This document shows positions 1 through 8,190 of a DNA stretch of 64,000 nucleotides, piece by piece. Numbering within the stretch: position 1 is the stretch's first letter; every line of letters starts with the position of its first letter. This DNA comes from Anaerostipes caccae L1-92 (GTDB taxonomy: Bacteria > Bacillota > Clostridia > Lachnospirales > Lachnospiraceae): assembly GCF_014467075.1 (NCBI RefSeq), contig NZ_AP023027.1, forward strand, positions 3,041,501-3,105,500, read 5' to 3'. Made by a program: the position numbers and the translations under genes. Under the pieces are notes generated by a model, which saw only the letters and a list, made by a program, of their open reading frames with translations, was not told the origin of the DNA and made no database searches.

Positions 1-41
1 AATGAACGATTGACCTATTCGTTCTATAATAACTATATCAT

Positions 42-524
42 TTATTTACCGGACGGTGTCGGACACTTTTCAACTTTTTCTAAAAATCTGCTATGTTTTT
101 TTCTGCAGCTTTCCTCCGTGTATATTCTTTTTGGAAACATCCGGTTCATGGTAAGTGCTACCTTGGGCCACGTCAGTTCGTCTATGTAGTATAGGCGAAA
201 AATAATCCGTAACTCGCTGGATGTAATAGAATTTATATAGTCCTCCACCTGGCACACAAGCTCTAACAGCTCCCCTTCCATTTTCGCTGCTTTTTCTTTC
301 CTGGCTTTGATCTGCAACGCCTTTCTGCGCAATGCTGGCGCTGGCAATCCTTCTACAACAAAGTGTTGTGTGCCGCCCAGGCCCCCGGTGACGGTATCTT
401 TTACAGTTCCCTCTTCTTCCATTTTGTATAATTCCCTCTCTAGCTGCTCTATTCTCCGGTGAAGGTCTTTTATTTCTTCTTTCATATCGCTGTACTGGAT
501 AAGTATATTTTTACTGATCGTCAC
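42..524 (-). CDS. Phage transcriptional regulator, DUF1492/ArpU-like
   Basis: A 160-residue protein with a long N-terminal coiled coil (heptads from about residue 16) and a C-terminal helix-turn-helix-like part with ELTWPKVALTMN followed by a basic tail. This layout is typical of phage late-gene regulators of the DUF1492/ArpU type, sigma-like proteins encoded at the end of the early operon. I chose the GTG at 524 because GGGGAGGAACAGG lies directly upstream; a start at the internal ATG (485) has no ribosome binding site. It overlaps the upstream gene by 14 bases. The role in late transcription is inferred from family and position. Confidence 0.6.
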   Translation of the reverse strand: MTISKNILIQYSDMKEEIKDLHRRIEQLERELYKMEEEGTVKDTVTGGLGGTQHFVVEGLPAPALRRKALQIKARKEKAAKMEGELLELVCQVEDYINSITSSELRIIFRLYYIDELTWPKVALTMNRMFPKRIYTEESCRKKHSRFLEKVEKCPTPSGK

Positions 525-798
525 CCTGTTCCTCCCCGTAGTGATATAACATCTCAAGCTCATTTTTATCTGCCGTAATGACAATCAGCAGAGAAAGCAA
601 AGCAATAATATTTACTCCTGGTATAAACAGAAAAAGCAAAAGCTTGATTCTGCTTGCCGCCCAGTTTAATCTGCCCGTTTTCTTTGTCTTGATCCCGCCG
701 ACCTTTCTTTTAATCTTCTTGCGGAACATGCAATAGATTCCGACATCTGCCGCCAAAAGCAGCGCTGAAAATCCTAAATGAAAATTAATTAGCCACAT
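511..798 (-). CDS. Small phage membrane protein
   Basis: A 95-residue protein with two hydrophobic segments (about residues 5-24 and 51-75) separated by a strongly basic loop rich in Lys and Arg, so probably a two-pass inner membrane protein with the loop on the cytoplasmic side. The start is supported by AAGGAGGGG eight bases upstream. It lies in the leftward early operon, 12 bases after the nucleoid-associated protein gene. I do not recognise the family. Confidence 0.55.
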   Translation of the reverse strand: MWLINFHLGFSALLLAADVGIYCMFRKKIKRKVGGIKTKKTGRLNWAASRIKLLLFLFIPGVNIIALLSLLIVITADKNELEMLYHYGEEQGDDQ

Positions 799-810
799 CG
801 TATCCCCTCC

Positions 811-1827
811 TTATTTCACCCTGGCTTGTTCTATATTTCTGATAATAACCGTGCTCCCTCCGCCCGGTTCTTCTACAATCTCTATATTCTCTTTCGTGAT
901 GTATTCCTCAATAGGTATCTTAATTTCGATCCCGGCATCCGTCTCTATTGTGATGTATTCTAAGCCCTTGACCGTGTTCTCTTTTCCAACCGTGAACTTG
1001 TCATACTGCATGTCATTCCGTTCCATCTGATAGTCAAAAAAGCTCTTTTTTTCTGCATCGTCTCCAAAGATCCGGTCCCCGATCTCGTTGACCCGAAACT
1101 CATTTTTTTCGGCGAACTCTTCTCTTAACTTACTCCTGGCATCCATCCGGTTTCTTAACGGTTCGTTCTCATACCGGTTATTGATATCTGTAATAACCTT
1201 ATTTAGAATCTGGAACTTCTTTTTTGGAGCCATATCCGCATGGCACTGCAGAAAACGCTCTGAAATATAATTGATTTTATCACCTGTCAGCATTTCATAC
1301 TTCTTTTCTACCAGCTGTACCTTGTGCTCTAAAAGATCCACGATGACTGCCTCTGTAAGCTTTGCCCCGCCCATAGGCATAATCCGCTGCTTTACGATGT
1401 CGTTGACCTCATTCTCTGCCTCTTTATGTACATATGTCTCCTTATAATTCATCTTAAGAAGTGCCAGATGAACGACGCTGTGTAGCTGGAAACTAACCAC
1501 GACAAGATCAGCTGCAGGAATCGTCACGCTATCGCACATGATGTCAAAAAGGCTTTCCGCCAGCACCCGGCTAACCGCTATAAAACTATCGTCTTCCTTT
1601 TCCTGCATATCTTCCAGCAGTGCCGGGATTGGGGAAATACTACCGTCAAACTGACATTTCTTTGTATCATCGCTATCCAGTATTTTAAATATATGGCCCC
1701 TGATAAATTCCATTAAGTCTGGTCCCATGTCCAGCAGATCATTGGACAGGCCAAGGTATCCGTTATGGCTGTCCAAAATGTGAATGATCCCTTTTCTGAT
1801 AATAATATCGTCTCTCTGTAATTCCAT
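811..1827 (-). CDS. Nucleoid-associated protein, NdpA/YejK (NA37) family
   Basis: A 338-residue protein that starts MELQRDDIIIRKGIIHILD and ends with a short beta-rich tail, the pattern of the NA37 family (YejK/NdpA) that binds the bacterial nucleoid. The family is common in chromosomes and often carried by prophages and plasmids; its job is not settled. The start at 1827 has AAGGAGGAAA in front, and the upstream in-frame ATG codons (1893, 1845) do not. Here it may organise phage or host DNA during replication (inference). It sits between the small membrane gene and a divergent small gene. Confidence 0.75.
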   Translation of the reverse strand: MELQRDDIIIRKGIIHILDSHNGYLGLSNDLLDMGPDLMEFIRGHIFKILDSDDTKKCQFDGSISPIPALLEDMQEKEDDSFIAVSRVLAESLFDIMCDSVTIPAADLVVVSFQLHSVVHLALLKMNYKETYVHKEAENEVNDIVKQRIMPMGGAKLTEAVIVDLLEHKVQLVEKKYEMLTGDKINYISERFLQCHADMAPKKKFQILNKVITDINNRYENEPLRNRMDARSKLREEFAEKNEFRVNEIGDRIFGDDAEKKSFFDYQMERNDMQYDKFTVGKENTVKGLEYITIETDAGIEIKIPIEEYITKENIEIVEEPGGGSTVIIRNIEQARVK

Positions 1828-1875
1828 TCTATTTTCCTCCTTCATAAATCTTCCTTTACTTCCATTATTACATTC

Positions 1876-1904
1876 TATACATTCAGAACTCACGTTCTTA
1901 TAAT
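1876..1904 (+). promoter_or_regulatory. Sigma-A-like promoter for the 1929 gene
   Basis: TATACA at 1876-1881, a 17-base spacer and TATAAT at 1899-1904, with the coding start 25 bases downstream behind AAAGGAGC. It lets this small gene be transcribed independently against the leftward operon. Confidence 0.5.
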
Positions 1905-1928
1905 AGTGATAGAAAGGAGCTGTTTGAT

Positions 1929-2222
1929 ATGCCGTTTACAAATAACAAAATTGAATATGAAGAACCTTTTACTCCTCCGGGGACCCCGATCTCCGTAATC
2001 GCAAGCTTCAGCAAAGACGGTGGTGTAAAACCGCTTTACTTTCGCTACGATACGCCCACACAGACAATGGACGTAAAAATTGAAGATGTAAAGGTTGTAA
2101 ATCCTCTACCCCTTGTCGGTTCTGACTTTTCCTGCACCGTTATGGTAGGAGACAGGCAGAATACTGTCATCCTGCGCTATATGAAGCGGGAAGATCGGTG
2201 GTTTCTTCTGCCTCCTGGGTAA
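1929..2222 (+). CDS. Hypothetical phage protein on the opposite strand
   Basis: A 97-residue soluble protein, MPFTNNKIEYEEPFTPPG onward, with alternating beta-strand-like segments and no membrane part or known motif. It has a good ribosome binding site (AGAAAGGAGC) and its own promoter, and points against the surrounding early operon, as phage cargo genes often do. It ends 14 bases before the stop of a convergent leftward gene. No function can be given. Confidence 0.55.
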   Translation: MPFTNNKIEYEEPFTPPGTPISVIASFSKDGGVKPLYFRYDTPTQTMDVKIEDVKVVNPLPLVGSDFSCTVMVGDRQNTVILRYMKREDRWFLLPPG

Positions 2223-2235
2223 AATCTCAGTTTTA

Positions 2236-2415
2236 TTACTCTTCAACTATGCTCATTTCATGTTTCAATACACCGACTTCTTGACCTTCGCATTTAACAA
2301 AATATACATTTCCGCCATCGTTTCTACATCTCTCATTTATTCTTATAACTTCATATTCCTGACCGATCGCAGGGCTTGGATTTGTCGGCACACACCGTAT
2401 TATTTTTATTTTCAT
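2236..2415 (-). CDS. Small phage protein, 59 residues
   Basis: The product MKIKIIRCVPTNPSPAIG onward is a short beta-rich protein with three cysteines and no recognised family. The start at 2415 is fixed by AAAGGAG seven bases upstream; a longer reading to 2490 has no ribosome binding site. It follows the 2483-2959 gene in the early operon after a 67-base gap. It may be a small SH3-like DNA- or protein-binding unit, but this is only a guess from its length and strand pattern. Confidence 0.6.
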   Translation of the reverse strand: MKIKIIRCVPTNPSPAIGQEYEVIRINERCRNDGGNVYFVKCEGQEVGVLKHEMSIVEE

Positions 2416-2482
2416 TGTTTTCTCCTTTTTTAAAACATAATTATGGTTTTTTCCAAAATGGAAATAACCACCAAATCTTAAA

Positions 2483-2959
2483 TTAAACAATTTCTCTTGC
2501 CGCCGATCTAAACATCATGAGCAGCATTTCTGATACAGGTCTCTTTCTGTTTTGTCTTACTGCTTTTTTTACAGATTTTAGATCATACCAATCGCCTCGG
2601 TAATTTTTTTGTCCAGGTACATATACGCCTACTTTATACGGTATTTCATTTTTCACCTGCTCATAAACGCCTTCCGGCATAATGTAATAGTTGAAGTCGC
2701 CCAGAAAATTATGTCCGTTTTTTGAATGAAAATCTTCTACGGAAGATTTAATTTCATAACAATAAAAATCCCCTTTCTCAATCCCTGAGACAGTATTGTT
2801 CAGGGGCTTAAACCGCATGAAATCCACTCGAACCGCAGCACTTGTACCATAGTCGAATGTAACTTCGGCAGCCATATAGACCCTTGGATCATTGCGTTGA
2901 TTTATATGTTTTCTAATAGCTAAAGATAACATTTTTGTTATCTCTGGTCGCTTACTCAT
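2483..2959 (-). CDS. Putative PD-(D/E)XK nuclease-fold protein, MmcB-like
   Basis: A 158-residue protein with the order E (AAEVTFDYG), D (VRVDFMRF) and E-x-K (CYEIKSS), which fits the active site of the PD-(D/E)XK nuclease superfamily, most like the MmcB group of DNA-repair-associated proteins. The C-terminus is basic. The start has AAGGAGGT in front. It is one of four nuclease-like genes in this early operon. Assignment rests on motif order only; a structural match would be needed for certainty. Confidence 0.5.
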   Translation of the reverse strand: MSKRPEITKMLSLAIRKHINQRNDPRVYMAAEVTFDYGTSAAVRVDFMRFKPLNNTVSGIEKGDFYCYEIKSSVEDFHSKNGHNFLGDFNYYIMPEGVYEQVKNEIPYKVGVYVPGQKNYRGDWYDLKSVKKAVRQNRKRPVSEMLLMMFRSAAREIV

Positions 2960-2982
2960 TCTGTACCTCCTTAAATCTCAAC

Positions 2983-3339
2983 TTACACCTCTGACTTAGT
3001 TTCTGCCCACAGCCGATCCAAGTACCACCTTGACTTTTCCAGATCCTCTGTTGCCTTTCCTTTCTTGTCATACCGCCACAAATATTTCATTGCATTTCCC
3101 TTTAGGAAGCCGCAAAATTCGGCGTGCGACATGCTTGCCTTTAGTGCATCTATACATTCAATTTCCCCGCTTGTGTAATGATCTGGATGGTTTACCGGAT
3201 CCGCCTCGTTCCCCTCCCAATATTTGCATTTATGATTCTCTGTAATAGCCCCGCTTATTACACTTTCACAATTTCGGCATGTTTTCTCTATAGCATCGTA
3301 AAAATAGCATGTTCCGCACCATTTATCTTGTATTTTCAT
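2983..3339 (-). CDS. DUF3310 phage protein with N-terminal Cys cluster
   Basis: A 118-residue protein. The C-terminal half has NHPDHYTSGEIECIDALKA and GNAMKYLWRYDKKGK, the signature of DUF3310 (SaV-like), a family of small phage proteins often annotated as nucleotide-kinase-like. The first 40 residues hold CGTCYFYD, CRNCES and CKYWEG, probably a zinc-binding knuckle. Ribosome binding site AAGGAGGG. A GC-rich hairpin lies just upstream (3354-3369). Its role in phage metabolism is not established. Confidence 0.75.
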   Translation of the reverse strand: MKIQDKWCGTCYFYDAIEKTCRNCESVISGAITENHKCKYWEGNEADPVNHPDHYTSGEIECIDALKASMSHAEFCGFLKGNAMKYLWRYDKKGKATEDLEKSRWYLDRLWAETKSEV

Positions 3340-3353
3340 ATTCCCTCCTTCCT

Positions 3354-3369
3354 GCCCGCCGGAGCGGGC
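3354..3369 (-). promoter_or_regulatory. GC-rich hairpin before the DUF3310 gene
   Basis: GCCCGC-TCCG-GCGGGC on the minus strand: a six-pair stem with a UNCG-type loop, ending four bases before the ribosome binding site. It may tune translation or protect a processed end; there is no U tract, so it is not an ordinary terminator. Confidence 0.4.
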
Positions 3370-3435
3370 TGTAAAACAGGATGCCTACTGGTTTCTAAGT
3401 TACGTGTGATATATATAGACCCAATGGGTAAATAC

Positions 3436-3630
3436 CTAATTCTTTTCCTGGCTTTTTAGCCAATTTAACTGTCTTTTGTATAAATCTAGATACATTTCTT
3501 TGTTTTTTTCGTATACTCCTGTTTCTAAATCATTGTCTATTTTCCCCAGGAGCATTTCTACTGCTTCTGTTTCTACGGGCTGCGATATTCCTGTTATCTG
3601 CTCTAGTTTTTCGTGGTTTGTCATTGTCAT
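3436..3630 (-). CDS. Small helical phage protein, 64 residues
   Basis: MTMTNHEKLEQITGISQP onward, a charged, mostly helical protein without a recognised family. GGGAGGAAT precedes the start; a second ATG two codons in is equally possible. It lies between the HTH protein gene and DUF3310 in the operon. No function can be assigned. Confidence 0.5.
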   Translation of the reverse strand: MTMTNHEKLEQITGISQPVETEAVEMLLGKIDNDLETGVYEKNKEMYLDLYKRQLNWLKSQEKN

Positions 3631-3649
3631 ATTCCTCCCTTCCCTGGCT

Positions 3650-4108
3650 TTATTTTGCCCAGGTAACGTATGCAGCGGATGACGATGGATATACTGTTTT
3701 AAGCAAATTTCCTTTTCTATCCCTGTGGTTCCTATCCCGGAAGATTCTTGGCCTTTTCTCTTCTTTCTCTATTTTCTTTTCCTGGGCTATTTCCTGTTCC
3801 TTGCGTTCAAAATAATCTTCTACCCACTCATTTAAAAGCCAGAGGGAAATGCCTTGCTCGTTGGCGATCTCCTTCTTTGTCTTGCCGTATACATACTCTA
3901 ATACAGCCTTTTCCTTTTGTTCTTTTGTGAATAGTGCACCGTTATTTTGTTTCTTTTGCCCTTTGGAATAATACGCCGTGGTCCAAGAGTGTACGGTGCT
4001 TTTTGCTATGCCGTATTTCTCTGCAACTTCTCTCTCGGACATACCGTTTTCTTTGCGGTCCTTTACGACTTGCTCCTTAAAAGCATCTGTGTACCTCTTT
4101 CTATTCAT
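3650..4108 (-). CDS. HTH protein resembling the IS3-type OrfA domain
   Basis: A 152-residue protein with two helix-turn-helix units: the first (YTDAFKEQVVKDRKENG ... REVAEKYGIAKSTVHSW) is like the DNA-binding part of IS3-family OrfA transposases and phage small-terminase-like regulators; the second lies at about residues 64-95 (KKEIANEQGISLWLLNEW). A basic linker and tail follow. No transposase catalytic gene or terminal inverted repeats are near, so I read it as a phage DNA-binding protein. Start supported by GGAGGATAA. It overlaps the 4101 gene by 8 bases. Confidence 0.6.
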   Translation of the reverse strand: MNRKRYTDAFKEQVVKDRKENGMSEREVAEKYGIAKSTVHSWTTAYYSKGQKKQNNGALFTKEQKEKAVLEYVYGKTKKEIANEQGISLWLLNEWVEDYFERKEQEIAQEKKIEKEEKRPRIFRDRNHRDRKGNLLKTVYPSSSAAYVTWAK

Positions 4109-4253
4109 CTTTTTTATCCTCCATGATCCACTTTATATCACGGTAATTGAAATGATGAACTTCTTGTTTGAATATACAGGCCACGCCCAGCAGGCAAAAT
4201 TCTGCGAATCGAAAGAGAGTTTGTAATAGCTCTTTCTCTTCCTCGTTACACAT
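4101..4253 (-). CDS. Putative small phage protein, 50 residues
   Basis: An open frame from MCNEEEKELLQTLFRFAE to MEDKKDE, starting four bases after the previous stop and ending inside the next gene, so it fits the operon's tight spacing. The ribosome binding site (TTAGGATC) is weak and the product matches nothing I know. The longer version to 4322 would overlap the preceding gene heavily. Confidence 0.4.
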   Translation of the reverse strand: MCNEEEKELLQTLFRFAEFCLLGVACIFKQEVHHFNYRDIKWIMEDKKDE

Positions 4254-4257
4254 GATC

Positions 4258-4671
4258 CTAATCACTTTCTGCCACCACCCTGTATGTCCCGGCACTGGCC
4301 CCGGTTTCCTTGTCAAAGACACGTTTCCCGGTCTTCTCGATCAACCCACGCTCCTCTAAGCCTTTTAACCGGGGTGCAACGGACTGCCGCTCCTTGCTGT
4401 AATGTATCCCCGCTAGACACATGCCTATTGCGATCTGATGTGCTGTCAAGTCCTGCCCCTGCTCCTTAAGCCACGCATAAATCCGGTTCTCCATGCTTCT
4501 CTTGTCTCCGGCACTTAAACCTGCTCTACGGCACTCTTTCGCCGTCTTCTCTGCAAAATATTTCTTTGCACTTTCCGGCAAGTCCTCCGGAATCGGCCGG
4601 CTTTTTTTCTTCGGCTTCGGTTCCGGCGGCTCCTTACAGCCGATGTCCTCAAAAAATCCTATCTGCTCCAT
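4258..4671 (-). CDS. Winged-helix-like phage protein
   Basis: A 137-residue protein. A Pro/Lys-rich N-terminal stretch (EPPEPKPKKKSRP) is followed by a part that looks like a winged helix (AHQIAIGMCLAGIHYSKERQ ... LEERGLIEKTGKRV), with a turn and basic wing. It could be an accessory replication or regulatory protein; it directly follows the replication initiator gene. TAGGAGGT lies upstream of the start. Confidence 0.5.
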   Translation of the reverse strand: MEQIGFFEDIGCKEPPEPKPKKKSRPIPEDLPESAKKYFAEKTAKECRRAGLSAGDKRSMENRIYAWLKEQGQDLTAHQIAIGMCLAGIHYSKERQSVAPRLKGLEERGLIEKTGKRVFDKETGASAGTYRVVAESD

Positions 4672-4674
4672 GCT

Positions 4675-5466
4675 CTAACCTCCTATCTGCCGTTTAAAGA
4701 GCTGTTTTTCCAGCTCGTCATAGTCATAGTCACGTTCCTCAAAGTTGTGGAACTGGTTATTTGTCTGCTTCTTCACAACCGCCTTTGGCTTCTCATAGTT
4801 CCCATCAAGGTAATCTACATACCCGGAATTAAAGAATGTTGATCCATTCTGCGGTTTTCTCCAATCGTCCTGTTTGAGATCCTCGATGTACCTCGCCATA
4901 GCCCGTCGCATTTCCTCCTCGCCAATCTCAGCGATCTTTCGTTTCTTTGCATCGGACACTTGGCCTTTTCCCCGTTTATTCGGGTATGCTTTCCACAGGC
5001 GTTCAAACAGTGCGTTGGCGTCAGCCTTGCACAATGTATTTATTGTATTTGGATTAGGATTCGGATTGGATTGGATTACGGGGACATCTGAAATCATCTG
5101 CTTGCAAGTGCTTTCATGTGTAATAATCTGTGCGTCAGCTTCATCCAATGACGGGTATTTGCTTTTCTTTGCCCGTATGGTCTGATGTTTCTCCCAAGCT
5201 ACAATTTGCAGATACGGCTTCTCTTCAACCGTGTAGGTGGTCACAATACCTGCCGACGATAGCTTATTAAGAGCATTTTCAATTTGATTATCAGTGACAT
5301 TTTTCAATGGAAAGCAACTGCCTTTTATGATTGGTATCCTCGCATCAAACCTTCCGTAATCATCACAACTGACCATCAGCCTATAAAACAGCACTTCTTC
5401 AAACCATGTAAGGTCGTTAATACTGTCGCTGGTCCTGATGGATTCCTTGATAATGCGATTAGGCAT
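4675..5466 (-). CDS. Phage replication initiator / replisome organizer
   Basis: A 263-residue protein. The first 100 residues form a winged helix of the kind found in phage replisome organizers (DDYGRFDARIPIIKGSCFP ... VTTYTVEEKPYLQIVAWEKH); a low-complexity Asn/Pro linker follows; the C-terminal half has the conserved phage replication block with FERLWKAYPNKRGKGQVSDA. Such proteins bind the phage origin and recruit the host helicase. Asn-Pro repeats around residue 135 may mark the origin inside the gene (inference). It overlaps the HNH gene by 8 bases. Confidence 0.7.
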   Translation of the reverse strand: MPNRIIKESIRTSDSINDLTWFEEVLFYRLMVSCDDYGRFDARIPIIKGSCFPLKNVTDNQIENALNKLSSAGIVTTYTVEEKPYLQIVAWEKHQTIRAKKSKYPSLDEADAQIITHESTCKQMISDVPVIQSNPNPNPNTINTLCKADANALFERLWKAYPNKRGKGQVSDAKKRKIAEIGEEEMRRAMARYIEDLKQDDWRKPQNGSTFFNSGYVDYLDGNYEKPKAVVKKQTNNQFHNFEERDYDYDELEKQLFKRQIGG

Positions 5467-6226
5467 CTATACCACGCTCCTCCAACAAGGGTTCTATCCG
5501 GCGTTTTAACTGAGTCCAATTTGCACAGTCAATAACAATTCCTTTTATCTCCTGAAAATCACTCTCGGAATGGATCAGCTGCGTAAGCCATTTGAATAAT
5601 TTATTTTCATCCACATAAGAAAAATTGGTTCTGCAGATCTTTTTTATATAGTTGATATAATACAAATATGGATTGTTCTTTTCTTTTTCTCTGGAATAAC
5701 AGATTCTTTCTATATAATTAAATGCTTTTGTCGTGCTCTCATCGTCACCGTCATAGTACCGATCCATAGAAATTTTAGAGGACTCATACACTTCTTCAAA
5801 GCCAAATTTGTTTATCAAGCCCTTGCACCATTTTCTCCCGTATTCTGAAAATCCTTGACCGCAAGTACTTTGTAGAAACTGTTCGATTGCATCTATCTGA
5901 TCTTCAACAAAGTTATGTAATCCCTGCTCCCACTCCAGCATCATCTCTAGCTGGTTTCTTCTTTCATTTAGCTCATCAAGCTGTTCCTTTTTCTTTTTGA
6001 TTGTCTCTGAATCAGATAATTCTGTTTTACCTTTTCCACGGTTACAATCTCGGCAGGATGTAATCAGATTCATGATGTCATTGTCTCCGCCGTTCGCTAC
6101 CGGATTGATATGATCTACTTCTAAAATCACATCAGGGGCACTTCTTCCGCAATACTGGCAAGTAAATGAATCCCTTTTAAATACTTCAAATCTTATTTTT
6201 TTACTCAGTGTTTTCCTTTTCGCCAT
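5459..6226 (-). CDS. HNH endonuclease-domain protein
   Basis: A 255-residue protein. Residues 11-65 form a classic HNH module: Cys23-x2-Cys26, EVDHINP with His39, then Cys58-x2-Cys61. The rest is helical, with a coiled coil near residues 77-100, and may hold the DNA- or partner-binding part. HNH proteins nick or cut DNA during phage recombination or packaging. The start has AAAGGAG upstream and overlaps the previous gene by 26 bases. Confidence 0.8.
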   Translation of the reverse strand: MAKRKTLSKKIRFEVFKRDSFTCQYCGRSAPDVILEVDHINPVANGGDNDIMNLITSCRDCNRGKGKTELSDSETIKKKKEQLDELNERRNQLEMMLEWEQGLHNFVEDQIDAIEQFLQSTCGQGFSEYGRKWCKGLINKFGFEEVYESSKISMDRYYDGDDESTTKAFNYIERICYSREKEKNNPYLYYINYIKKICRTNFSYVDENKLFKWLTQLIHSESDFQEIKGIVIDCANWTQLKRRIEPLLEERGIDA

Positions 6227-6560
6227 CCTCTAACTCCTTTCCTGCCGCCCATTCCCGGTATAGTTCTATCCAGTCATCGAGCAACATGGTAACTTTCCAA
6301 GGCTCTCGGTTTTTCCGGTGCATTACAACTGGCTTTTCGCTCTCCTTTGCATCGCTACGTGCCTGAGCCATTGCGGCATCCAGATTCAATTTCTCTACCC
6401 GCTTACATTCGATATGTATGTACGGTAGGCCGACCACGTCAGCGTCCCCGTTAGCCCCGCAGTATTGCTGGCCCCTGCGGGTGTCGTATCCATGCTCCCG
6501 GAGAATCTTAGAAAGCTCTAATTCTCCCTTTTTCCCTTTACTCCTACTGTTTATAGCCAT
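6201..6560 (-). CDS. Phage PD-(D/E)XK nuclease, Holliday-junction-resolvase-like
   Basis: A 119-residue protein with SKGKKGELELSKILREHG, GDADVVGLP and HIECKR: Glu, Asp and E-x-K in the order and spacing of small phage resolvases and VRR-NUC-like nucleases. It probably resolves branched DNA made by the annealing protein encoded upstream in the same operon. GGAGGG stands somewhat far (12-14 bases) from the ATG, which overlaps the preceding stop by 10 bases. Confidence 0.7.
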   Translation of the reverse strand: MAINSRSKGKKGELELSKILREHGYDTRRGQQYCGANGDADVVGLPYIHIECKRVEKLNLDAAMAQARSDAKESEKPVVMHRKNREPWKVTMLLDDWIELYREWAAGKELEDGEKENTE

Positions 6561-6832
6561 GACTTGCCAAACTCCCTCCTGAATGCCTCACGGTCGCCTA
6601 TGTGGTCTTCAAAATACTTTTGTGCTGCCATCTTAACTGCAAGGTCGAGGACCGGATCAAAATGTATGCCATAATTACTCATGTTGTGGTGCCAGGCACA
6701 GAGCCAGATCTTCATGCCGTGTTCTTCGGATTTTCGCCTGTTTGCAGTTCCTTCAAAAACATGGTGGCAATGTAGGTCTTGTTCTGCCCCGCAGACATAA
6801 CACACCTTTTCAGTCTGTAGTACGCTTTTCAA
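6551..6832 (-). CDS. HNH-like zinc-binding phage protein
   Basis: A 93-residue protein with Cys-x2-Cys (CYVCGAE), CHHVFEG and CAWHHNMSNYGIHF, a histidine-rich HNH-like motif seen in small phage recombination proteins. I take the TTG at 6832 as start since GGTGGGGGATGAAGT lies before it; a GTG six codons further in is less well placed. It overlaps the NinB-like gene by 23 bases. Whether it cuts DNA or only binds zinc cannot be told. Confidence 0.55.
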   Translation of the reverse strand: MKSVLQTEKVCYVCGAEQDLHCHHVFEGTANRRKSEEHGMKIWLCAWHHNMSNYGIHFDPVLDLAVKMAAQKYFEDHIGDREAFRREFGKSWL

Positions 6833-7379
6833 ACTTCATCCCCCACCTTTCTTCCATCCGCCTGATTTCTTCCGGCGTTGCTGTCTCTATGCCAAGAGCC
6901 TTTGCCTCCTGTACGGTTCCTTCAATTAACCGTGACATTTCTTTTGTGTTATATGTATGCGAACCTCGCATGACAAGATTGACACGAAACACCTTTCCTG
7001 CACTGTTTATATGCGTCTCTGTCGTCGGTTGTAGGTGCGCAAACTCTACATCATAGGCGTTTATATCATCGTCCAGCGGCAAGCTCACAAGATTACCACC
7101 AATCCGTTCATATTCTCCGTACTCGGAAATAAGACGGTTCTTTATGTAAACGTTGCTTTGCCCTGTGACATCTGCAATTTTCCCGATCAGCTCATGAAAA
7201 TAAGAATTTGCATTAAGGCTCCTTTTTTCTCTGTATTGTACGATCTTCACAGACAACTTATCTTTGTCTTTCAGTCGGTCATATTCTTGCCTCACATCCT
7301 CATTTAGTTCAATTTCAATCTTCTGGCGGCCTGACACATAGTCTATTGCCAGACCACCTAATTTCCCAGTACATTCCAT
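6810..7379 (-). CDS. NinB-like phage recombination protein
   Basis: A 189-residue protein. KRSLNANSYFHELIGKIAD and the C-terminal segment with RLIEGTVQEAKALGIETATP follow the pattern of the NinB/Orf family, proteins that bind single-stranded DNA and help annealing recombinases load. It sits directly after the RAD52-like gene (gap 3 bases), which supports a recombination module. The ribosome binding site (AAAGAGAAG) is weak, so translation may depend on the upstream gene. Confidence 0.5.
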   Translation of the reverse strand: MECTGKLGGLAIDYVSGRQKIEIELNEDVRQEYDRLKDKDKLSVKIVQYREKRSLNANSYFHELIGKIADVTGQSNVYIKNRLISEYGEYERIGGNLVSLPLDDDINAYDVEFAHLQPTTETHINSAGKVFRVNLVMRGSHTYNTKEMSRLIEGTVQEAKALGIETATPEEIRRMEERWGMKFEKRTTD

Positions 7380-7382
7380 AAG

Positions 7383-7958
7383 CTACTTCTCTTTATCTGG
7401 CGTATTTTTAAATAAATCCATAGCTCTCTTAAATCCAGATGTTCTTATTTCGCTCCAGCTTTTAACGCCGATTGCATAAAACATTTTAGTTTCGGTCACT
7501 CCGGTACGAGCCATTTCTTTTTTTAATACGTTTATTTTTATTTCGTCAATCGGTTCATCGCCTTCCTGATCTTTCCCTTTGTTTGGGAGATCCTCACCAC
7601 TATAAATGTATAATCCAAGGCCAAACATCGCCAGATTCTTAGTAAGGCATCGCATGATCGTTTTATTAATATCAGTTGCTGTCGGCTGCATAATCGTCTT
7701 ATTTCGATGATCCATGACTGGAAGCCACATTTCTAAAGTTTCTCCTTCGATGGTCACATTGGTCATAACCATACAACCTACTTCTTTATCAAGGAAGTAT
7801 GGAAGTCCTCTGTCGTTTTTGACCACAGTATATGTAGCATCTGGATATCTCTTTTTCACTTCTTCCCAGGCCTTGCTCCATGAAAGATATGTAAGGTGCC
7901 CTTTCATTTCTGTATAATCGTTCACATTTATATTGTTTAATGTCTCAAAAGTGCTCAT
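7383..7958 (-). CDS. Single-strand annealing protein, Sak/DUF1071
   Basis: A 191-residue protein whose first 120 residues carry HLTYLSWSKAWEEVKKRYPD and TDINKTIMRCLTKNLAMFGLG, hallmarks of the DUF1071/Sak family, RAD52-like recombinases of phages. They anneal complementary single strands during phage DNA repair and replication. The C-terminal tail is variable. AAGGAGGGC precedes the ATG. Neighbouring NinB-like, HNH and resolvase-like genes complete the recombination module. Confidence 0.8.
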   Translation of the reverse strand: MSTFETLNNINVNDYTEMKGHLTYLSWSKAWEEVKKRYPDATYTVVKNDRGLPYFLDKEVGCMVMTNVTIEGETLEMWLPVMDHRNKTIMQPTATDINKTIMRCLTKNLAMFGLGLYIYSGEDLPNKGKDQEGDEPIDEIKINVLKKEMARTGVTETKMFYAIGVKSWSEIRTSGFKRAMDLFKNTPDKEK

Positions 7959-7959
7959 G

Positions 7960-8190
7960 CTATGCCCTCCTTAAATAATGGATCTCCCGGTTTATATGTT
8001 GCTGTGTAATCTCGTCTACACTTTCCATCTCATCCCCGTCCGGGTAGTAATGCCATCCCTGTTCCCATCTGTAAAACCAGTCCAGGAAAGCATCTTCCAT
8101 TAATGCATCTCCGGTTTCCACGGATTCCAGAGCGTACTCAAACGCCTCACTCTCCGGTATCCGTTTCCCGTCTTTTTCATAAAATCCCAT
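7960..8190 (-). CDS. Acidic small phage protein, 76 residues
   Basis: MGFYEKDGKRIPESEAFE onward is an acidic, Trp/Tyr-rich soluble protein with no family I can name. It has AAAGGAG before the ATG, lies one base before the annealing protein gene and overlaps the upstream gene by 14 bases, so it is surely part of the operon. Acidic small phage proteins often mimic DNA or inhibit host enzymes, but nothing here shows that directly. Confidence 0.55.
   Translation of the reverse strand: MGFYEKDGKRIPESEAFEYALESVETGDALMEDAFLDWFYRWEQGWHYYPDGDEMESVDEITQQHINREIHYLRRA

Noticed and set aside
3650..4108. Insertion sequence based on the IS3 OrfA-like HTH protein
   Set aside because: No OrfB/DDE gene and no terminal inverted repeats; the gene is embedded in the phage operon with tight spacing.
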